Shown: one piece after another, positions 10,446 to 14,520 of the stretch
Layout: the number at the start of each line of letters is the position of its first letter
How positions within the stretch are numbered: the stretch's first letter is position 1
Source: Nocardioidaceae bacterium
GTDB taxonomy: Bacteria > Actinomycetota > Actinomycetes > Propionibacteriales > Nocardioidaceae
DNA length: 14,520 nucleotides
Assembly (NCBI GenBank): GCA_013696365.1
Contig: JACCYS010000204.1
Coordinates: forward strand, 1 to 14,520
Direction of reading: 5' to 3'
Program-made: the position numbers and the translations under genes
Notes under the pieces: model-generated
What the model saw: only the letters and a program-made list of their open reading frames with translations
Told to the model about the DNA's origin: nothing
Database searches by the model: none

Positions 10446-10557
10446 CGGACCCGCCGCGTCGACTTCGCCCTGTCCATGGTGGCCGCGCTGGAAAGGACGA
10501 CCTGGTCCACGAGGCGCCGGCCATCGTCGGCTGCCAGACGCTCTCGGCTCTCGCCCA

Positions 10558-10659
10558 CAGCGCGGGGGGCGACCGCCCGGATATAAGTACGCGAACGAGT
10601 TCGAGGTCGGCCTGGACCTCCTCGACGGGCTGGAAGGGATGCGCAGCGCGGTGAACTAA
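10558..10659 (+). pseudogene. TetR-type regulator, C-terminal remnant
   Basis: The last 26 codons before the TAA at 10657-10659 read YKYANEFEVGLDLLDGLEGM and end RSAVN. The FExGLDLLxxGLE pattern is typical of the extreme C-terminus of TetR/AcrR regulators with the tetracycline-repressor-like C-terminal domain. Upstream of about 10580 the same frame is Pro/Gly/Arg-rich and does not look like protein, and no DNA-binding domain is present, so only the end of the gene survives. It is about 110 bp from the DUF4386 remnant on the opposite strand. The call rests on a short match and could be wrong. Confidence 0.5.
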
Positions 10660-10671
10660 GACCGCGCTCCC

Positions 10672-10688
10672 CACCCAGCACGCGGGTG
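10672..10688 (-). terminator. Small hairpin between convergent ends
   Basis: CACCC (10672-10676) and GGGTG (10684-10688) can form a 5-bp stem with a 7-base loop. It lies 7 bp beyond the stop of the XRE-cupin gene and 12 bp beyond the TetR remnant stop, where a terminator would be expected. It has no T-run, so support is weak. Confidence 0.25.
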
Positions 10689-10695
10689 AAACGTC

Positions 10696-11259
10696 TCACG
10701 CCCGCACGTGCATCCGTTCGCCTTGGGGACCGAAGATCGCCAGCGCCTCCGCAGGTGTCGGGCCGGGGTTGGCGAGCCAGTGCGGGGTGCGGGTGTCGAA
10801 TTCGACCGCCTCGCCCGGCCCGATCAGCAGGTCGCGGGTGCCGAGCACCAGCCGCAGGCGGCCCGACAGCATGTAGACCCACTCGTACCCCTCGTGGGTG
10901 CGCAGGTCGGGCTCGGCCACGTCCTCGACCGGCAGCACAAGCTTGAAGGCCTGCAGCCCACCCGGTCGCCGGGTGAGCGGCAGGAATGTGCGGCCGTGCC
11001 GGGTGACCGGCTTGGCCCGCACCCTCGGGTCGCCGGTCTCGGGGGCGTCCACCAGCTCGTCGAGCGCGACTCGGTGCGCCCGGGCGAGCGGAAGCAGCAG
11101 TTCGAGTGTCGGTTTGCGCTGACCAGACTCCAGCCGCGACAGCGTGCTCACCGAGATGCCGGTCTCCGCCGCCAGATCGGTGAGGGTCGCCTCTCGCTCC
11201 AGCCGCAGCTGGCGCAACCGAGGGCCGAGGCCGCGCAGCACCTCATCGAGCTCGCTCAT
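10696..11259 (-). CDS. XRE-family transcriptional regulator with cupin sensor domain
   Basis: This 187-residue protein has an N-terminal XRE helix-turn-helix (residues about 13-70; LRQLRLEREATLTDLAAETG, then SVSTLSRLESGQRKPTLELL) and a C-terminal cupin_2 domain (about 105-180; HEGYEWVYMLSGRLRLVLG, then LIGPGEAVEFDTRTPHW). This layout is typical of small regulators that sense a metabolite or stress through the cupin pocket. The ATG at 11259 has GAGGG directly before it with almost no spacing, so translation may be leaderless or use a poorly spaced site; the HTH position supports this start. It is divergent from the flavoprotein-methyltransferase gene across 66 bp that contain an inverted repeat. 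The inference is that it controls itself and that partner. The effector is unknown. Confidence 0.93.
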   Translation of the reverse strand: MSELDEVLRGLGPRLRQLRLEREATLTDLAAETGISVSTLSRLESGQRKPTLELLLPLARAHRVALDELVDAPETGDPRVRAKPVTRHGRTFLPLTRRPGGLQAFKLVLPVEDVAEPDLRTHEGYEWVYMLSGRLRLVLGTRDLLIGPGEAVEFDTRTPHWLANPGPTPAEALAIFGPQGERMHVRA

Positions 11260-11269
11260 CCCTCATAGT

Positions 11270-11284
11270 TTGCCATATCAGCAA
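11270..11284. promoter_or_regulatory. Inverted repeat TTGC-N7-GCAA, candidate operator
   Basis: TTGC (11270-11273) and GCAA (11281-11284) flank ATATCA-type AT-rich bases in the 66-bp gap between the divergent XRE-cupin and oxidoreductase genes. The site is 11 bp from the regulator start. It is one of the few AT-rich spots in the window, so the shared promoters are probably here. Four-base arms are short, and the operator role is inferred from position. Confidence 0.4.
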
Positions 11285-11325
11285 GACTGTTTGTCGATAA
11301 CGCCGGAACGCCGCAGGCTCTGCCC

Positions 11326-12898
11326 ATGAGCGATTCCTATGACGTGGTGGTGGTCGGCGGCGGTGCCGCCGGGCTGAGCGGGGCGATGGCGCTGGGCCGG
11401 TCCCGACGACGAGTGCTGGTCGTGGACGGCGGCGAGCCGCGCAACGCACCGGCCGGGCACATGCACAACTACCTCGGCCGCGAGAACACATCGCCAGCCG
11501 AGCTGCTGCGGATCGGCCGCGCCGAGGTCGAGCAGTACGGCGTCGAGGTGGTGGACGACCGCGTGCTGGCCGTGACCCGATCCGGAGGTGACGCGCCCGG
11601 CTTCGATGTCACCCTCGCACCTGACCACAGCGTGCAGGCTCGCCGAGTGCTGGCGGCCTCGGGCGTGGTCGACGAGCTGCCAGACGTACCCGGGCTCGCG
11701 GATCGGTGGGGCCGCGACGTGCTGCACTGCCCCTACTGCCACGGCTGGGAGGTGCGCGACCACGCCATCGCCGTCCTGGCCACGTCACCGCTGTCGGCCC
11801 ACCAGGTGCTGCTGTTCCGCCAGCTCAGCGAGGACATCGTGGCGGTGGTGGCGGACTCCGTCGAGCTCGCCGACGCCGATTTGGAGCGGTTCGCCGCGCT
11901 CGGTGTGCGCGTCGAGCACGGCACACCGCAGCAGCTCGTGGTCAAAGACGACCGGTTGGTCGGCCTGCTCCTGGCCGACGGCCGAGTGCTGGAGCGCGAC
12001 GCCGTCGTCGTCGCCTCGACGCCACATGTGCGCGCCGACTTCCTGGCGCCGATCGGTGTGACTCCGCAACCCTTCGAGATGGGCGGCCAGGTGCTCGGCA
12101 CGGTGATCCCCGTTGAGCCGACGGGTGCGACCTCAGTGCCCGGCGTGTACGCGGCCGGCAACGCCACCGACATCAGCGCCACCGTGGTCGCCTCCGCTGC
12201 CCACGGGATGCGGGTCGGCGCCGTGATCAATGCCGACCTGGCCGCCGCCGACGCCGACGCGGCGGTCGCCGTGCAGCGCGGCGCGATGTTCGAGCCGCCG
12301 GCCTGGGAGGAGCGGTACGGCGGCGACGGCCACGTTTGGAGTGGCCGGGTCAACCCGCAGCTCGTCGCGGAGGCGGCCGATCTGCCGCCCGGTCGGGCGC
12401 TCGACGTCGGCTGTGGCGAGGGTGGCGACTCGGTCTGGCTGGCCCAGCAAGGCTGGCGGGTGACCGGCGTCGATTTCGCCGACGCGGCGCTGACCCGCAC
12501 CGCCGCCTCACGCCGAGGAAGTGGGCGTGGGCGACCGGGTTGAGGTGCGCGAGGTCGACGTCCGCACCTTTGACCCAGGCGACGAGCGATGGGACTTGGT
12601 GAGCTCGCAATTCATGCATCAGCCGGACGACGGCATGGTCGACGTAGTCCGGCGGCTTGCTGCAGCCGTGGCGCCCGGCGGCACGCTGCTGGTCGTCGGT
12701 CACCACCCCCGCGACATGGCGACCGGCCTGCGGCACGGTCACTTCAGCCACCTGTTCACGCCCGAGGACCTGCTGCCCGCGCTCGACGACGAGTGGGAGG
12801 TCGAGGTGTGCGAACCCCGCCTGCGCCAGGCCCCGCATCCGCAGACCGGTGAGCCGCTGCAGGTGCACGACTCCGTCTTGCGAGCCCGGCGGCGATGA
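11326..12898 (+). pseudogene. FAD-dependent oxidoreductase fused to a class I methyltransferase, split by a 1-base frameshift
   Basis: The first frame (11326-12543) starts with an FAD Rossmann motif, VVVVGGGAAGLSGAMALG (7-24). A redox pair follows in HCPYCHGWEV (Cys135, Cys138), and the FAD-end block GVYAAGNATDISATV lies near 273-287. A methyltransferase starts near residue 325, with the SAM motif ALDVGCGEGGDSVWLA near 358-373. At base 12508 an extra T shifts the frame, which then stops at 12543. Reading from 12509 in the next frame restores HAEEVGVGDRVEVREVDVR and runs through HHPRDMATGLRHGHFSHLF to the stop at 12896-12898. Without the T the product would be 523 residues. The GxGxxA NADPH motif of thioredoxin reductases is not seen where expected (about 148-160). 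Such fusions occur in actinobacteria. A sequencing error, or a separately translated part, remains possible. Confidence 0.88.
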
Positions 12899-12974
12899 GG
12901 GAAGGAGCCGGCAGTGTTTCGGCTCAACAGCCATTCGGGTTAGCGGCGCCTCGCCGTGGTGGAGCGATCTCTGC

Positions 12975-12991
12975 ATGGGCGACATGCCCAT
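12975..12991. other. Perfect short palindrome in a gene-free gap
   Basis: ATGGGC and GCCCAT form a perfect 6-bp inverted repeat around GACAT. It lies in the 154-bp gap between the methyltransferase end (12898) and the stop of the LuxR-type remnant (13053), where two genes converge. It could be a weak bidirectional terminator or a protein site. Nothing else was recognised in this gap. Confidence 0.3.
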
Positions 12992-13052
12992 CGCCTGGGA
13001 CGGGTGCGACGCTAGAGGGTCTTGCGGTCGTGTGGAGAATGCGCCCCGATGA

Positions 13053-13331
13053 TCACGCTCGGCTGTTGGGCTGCGCGCGGAGGAAGGCCAGGACGGCGAG
13101 CACTCGGCGATGCGACGCCGGGTCGTCGGTGAGGCCGAGCTTGGTGAAGGTCTGGGTGATGTGGGCCTCCACCGTCCGCTCGGTGACGACGAGGTGGGCA
13201 GCGATCGCCTTGTTGCTGAAGCCCTCCGCGACGAGGCCGAGGACCTCTCGCTCACGGGGAGTTAACCACTCGATCGGGTCGGCCCGACGACGCCGCCCGA
13301 GCAGCTGCGCGACGATCGTGGGGTCGACCAC
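13053..13331 (-). pseudogene. NarL/LuxR-type response regulator, DNA-binding C-terminus only
   Basis: Ninety-two residues read VDPTIVAQLLGRRRRADPIE, then WLTPREREVLGLVAEGFSNK, AIAAHLVVTERTVEAHITQT and FTKLGL. This is a complete LuxR helix-turn-helix with its preceding linker, as found at the end of NarL/FixJ-type response regulators. The phosphoacceptor receiver domain (about 120 residues) is absent. Upstream in this frame the sequence turns to CGRRTAPS and does not resemble a receiver. The apparent GTG start at 13331 has no ribosome-binding site and falls on what is normally the middle of the protein. The next sequence upstream, in a different frame, looks like a histidine kinase, which indicates a deletion between the two genes. 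It might still be expressed as a free DNA-binding domain, but decay is more likely. Confidence 0.8.
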
Positions 13332-13445
13332 GCTTGGCGCAGTTCTCCGCCGACCGCACCCGCGCGGTCCGACAGGTGCACCTCGTCGAGCACCGCGGGG
13401 AAGACGCCGTGGGCGTACTCGCGCAGCTCGAAGAGCACAGTGCCG
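13331..13445 (-). pseudogene. Sensor histidine kinase fragment (region after the HisKA_3 helix)
   Basis: On the minus strand, in a frame different from the LuxR fragment, the sequence reads LFELREYAHGVFPAVLDEVH followed by LSDRAGAVGGELRQA. The LRExAHGxFPAVL block is characteristic of NarX/DesK-type kinases, where it links the dimerisation/phosphoacceptor helices to the ATPase domain. The phosphoacceptor His block and the ATP-binding N, G1 and G2 boxes are not seen. In intact two-component operons the kinase gene ends just before the response regulator gene starts. Here its middle is joined to the middle of the regulator. The match is short, so confidence is moderate. Confidence 0.5.
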
Positions 13446-13468
13446 CGTAAGGTGAAGAAGCCTCCGGT

Positions 13469-14051
13469 GTGGTCACAGTCGTTGCATGGCACTGGTGGCG
13501 CCGCAGGTGGGCGGTGAGTTGGCTCGTCGGACTGGTGAACGAGTACGCCGCAGTCCCCCGGGCAGTGGCCGGGGAAGAGGCGTTGCCCCTCCCCGACCTT
13601 GCGCTGCCTGCTCCTGCTGGCAACCTGCACTTGCACGTAGACCGCGAGCAGCTGTTGCAGCTGGCCGACGAGCTCCATGCGGTGTTCGCAGCCGCGCACC
13701 GGGGTGGTGAGGACTTCGCCCGGGCCCTCAACGCGATCCTGCTACGCACTCGCCCGTGGCCGCACCTCGGCGCCGGTGAGATCGTCTGGACCGCCGGCGG
13801 CACGCACGGTCGGCATGACCCGCATTTGCAAGCGTTGACCGCGGGCTCTGCGCTCGCGCTGCTTGGACTTCCAGTGCCGGTACGGCCAACAACGGCTCGG
13901 GCTGTGCGCCGCCGACCGGTGCGCCGACGTCTACGCCGACGTGTCCGCGGCCGGACGGTGACGCTTCTGCTCCCCCGCATGCTTAAACCGGCACAAGGTC
14001 GCAGCTCACCGCTCACGGCGTCGACGTGCTCAGCCGTTCGATCAGACGTAG
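13469..14051 (+). pseudogene. ABATE-domain / CGNR zinc-finger protein, frameshifted and with an in-frame TGA
   Basis: The first part (frame from 13469) carries WLVGLVNEYAAVPRAVAGEE, then LADELHAVF and LNAILLRTRPWPHLG, typical of the ABATE (stress-induced regulator-like) N-terminal domain. Near 13860-13890 the coding signal moves to another plus frame, which reads RLGLCAADRCADVYADVSAA then GR, meets a TGA at 13959-13961, and continues RFCSPACLNRHKVAAHRSR to a TAG at 14049-14051. This is the C-terminal CGNR zinc finger (here C-L-N-R), with its Cys pairs still intact. Intact relatives are about 180-200 residues and are presumed DNA-binding regulators. Two independent lesions make this a pseudogene. 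The true start is uncertain. It diverges from the kinase/regulator scar, and a nitrilase fragment follows at once. Confidence 0.8.
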
Positions 14052-14337
14052 CGACCGTTCCTCTCGCCACCGCCGCCGGTCTCGCGATGGCCACCGCCAG
14101 GACGGATCACCTGGCGGTTGCCTGTTGCGACCGGACCGGCACCGAGCGCGGACAGACGTGGACCTCGGGAACAGCCATCGTCGGCGCGGACGGTTGGGTT
14201 CTCGCCGAGACGCTCCAGGCGACCGAGGTGTCAGCCGACATCGACCTCCTGGCGTCTCGACAGAAGGCCCTCGCGTCCCAGGCGTACTTGTTGGACGACC
14301 GGCACCCTCAGCTGTATAGACGGCTAACGCGCCCGAG
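14042..14337 (+). pseudogene. Carbon-nitrogen hydrolase (nitrilase superfamily), C-terminal remnant
   Basis: About 95 codons match the last third of nitrilase-superfamily amidases. AMATARTDHLAVACCDRTG is followed by TERGQTWTSGTAIVGADGW, VLAE, a strand EVSADIDLL, and a final helix with LYRRL. The Glu-Lys-Cys catalytic residues lie in the missing N-terminal two thirds. There is no start codon with a ribosome-binding site, and the zinc-finger stop of the preceding pseudogene falls inside its beginning, so the fragment was joined here by deletion. The frame stays open beyond the match into sequence antisense to the acyl-CoA synthetase, which is not real coding. The substrate cannot be predicted from this part. 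Confidence 0.68.
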
Positions 14338-14388
14338 CAGTAGCGCCGGCCTGTCGGCCAGTGGCATCGCCTTTGCTACCGATCGAGG

Positions 14389-14520
14389 TCATGATTCCTG
14401 CTCGCGCAACGCGAACTTCTGCACCTTGCCGGTCGAGGTCTTGGGCAGCTCATCCACGAACTCGACGGAGTCGGGCACCTTGTAGCGGGCGAGCTGCGTC
14501 CGAACGTGCTCGAGGATGTC
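14389..14520 (-). CDS. Acyl-CoA synthetase (AMP-binding family), C-terminal end, partial
   Basis: The window ends inside this minus-strand gene, of which 43 residues and the stop (14391-14389) are seen. The sequence [17 protein letters not shown] followed by [15 protein letters not shown] is the C-terminal domain of acyl- and aryl-CoA synthetases. The Lys of TGK is the conserved catalytic, regulable lysine. The KVP and [16 protein letters not shown] wording resembles medium/long-chain fatty-acyl-CoA synthetases that activate a carboxylate with ATP and CoA. It lies 51 bp from the nitrilase remnant on the opposite strand. The frame is clean, so this is probably an intact gene and marks the end of the degraded stretch. 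Confidence 0.93.
   Translation of the reverse strand, partial: DILEHVRTQLARYKVPDSVEFVDELPKTSTGKVQKFALREQES

Noticed and set aside
12350..13255. Minus-strand open frame over the methyltransferase and LuxR regions
   Set aside because: It is antisense or out of frame to the methyltransferase and to the LuxR helix-turn-helix, and its composition is Ser/Arg/Pro-rich.
13252..14094. Minus-strand open frame opposite the ABATE pseudogene
   Set aside because: It has no recognisable domain and is low-complexity. The plus strand carries clear ABATE and zinc-finger motifs.

Overview
The window comes from a very GC-rich bacterium. Third codon positions are nearly all G or C, and GTG starts and GTGA/ATGA overlaps are common. 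The gene content (an actinobacterial-style hut operon, a Tat-exported PGRP-type amidase, a DUF4386 remnant, an ABATE/CGNR remnant, and a flavoprotein-methyltransferase fusion) points to a high-GC actinomycete, perhaps Nocardioidaceae, Propionibacteriales or Micromonosporales. The genus cannot be fixed from this sequence.

Positions 1-6224 hold a tightly packed, intact histidine-utilisation operon on the + strand: hutH (5' end outside the window), hutU, an M20-family amidohydrolase, hutF and hutI. The last three junctions are 4-bp stop/start overlaps. Together they convert histidine to urocanate, imidazolonepropionate, N-formimino-glutamate and N-formyl-glutamate. No classical HutG is visible, and the M20 enzyme is the best candidate for the final deformylation to glutamate. 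An intact alpha/beta-hydrolase of unknown substrate follows at 6386-7942.

From about 7943 to 14388 the character changes. Three reading frames are intact or nearly so: a Tat-exported peptidoglycan amidase (minus, 8527-9735), an XRE-cupin regulator (minus, 10696-11259), and a divergent flavin oxidoreductase-methyltransferase fusion split by a 1-base frameshift (plus, 11326-12898). Between them lie gene fragments that are mostly too short or broken to appear as ordinary genes: an AraC/GlxA-type DNA-binding C-terminus, a frameshifted DUF4386 membrane protein, a TetR-type C-terminus, a fused scar of a two-component kinase and its LuxR-type regulator, an ABATE/CGNR zinc-finger gene with a frameshift and an in-frame TGA, and a nitrilase-superfamily C-terminus. 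The last 132 bases are the C-terminal end of an acyl-CoA synthetase on the minus strand. No RNA gene, insertion sequence or CRISPR array was seen.

The two most interesting items are the oxidoreductase-methyltransferase fusion, with its CPYC motif, apparent loss of the NADPH site and divergent regulator, and the dense cluster of decaying regulators beside a perfectly preserved catabolic operon.
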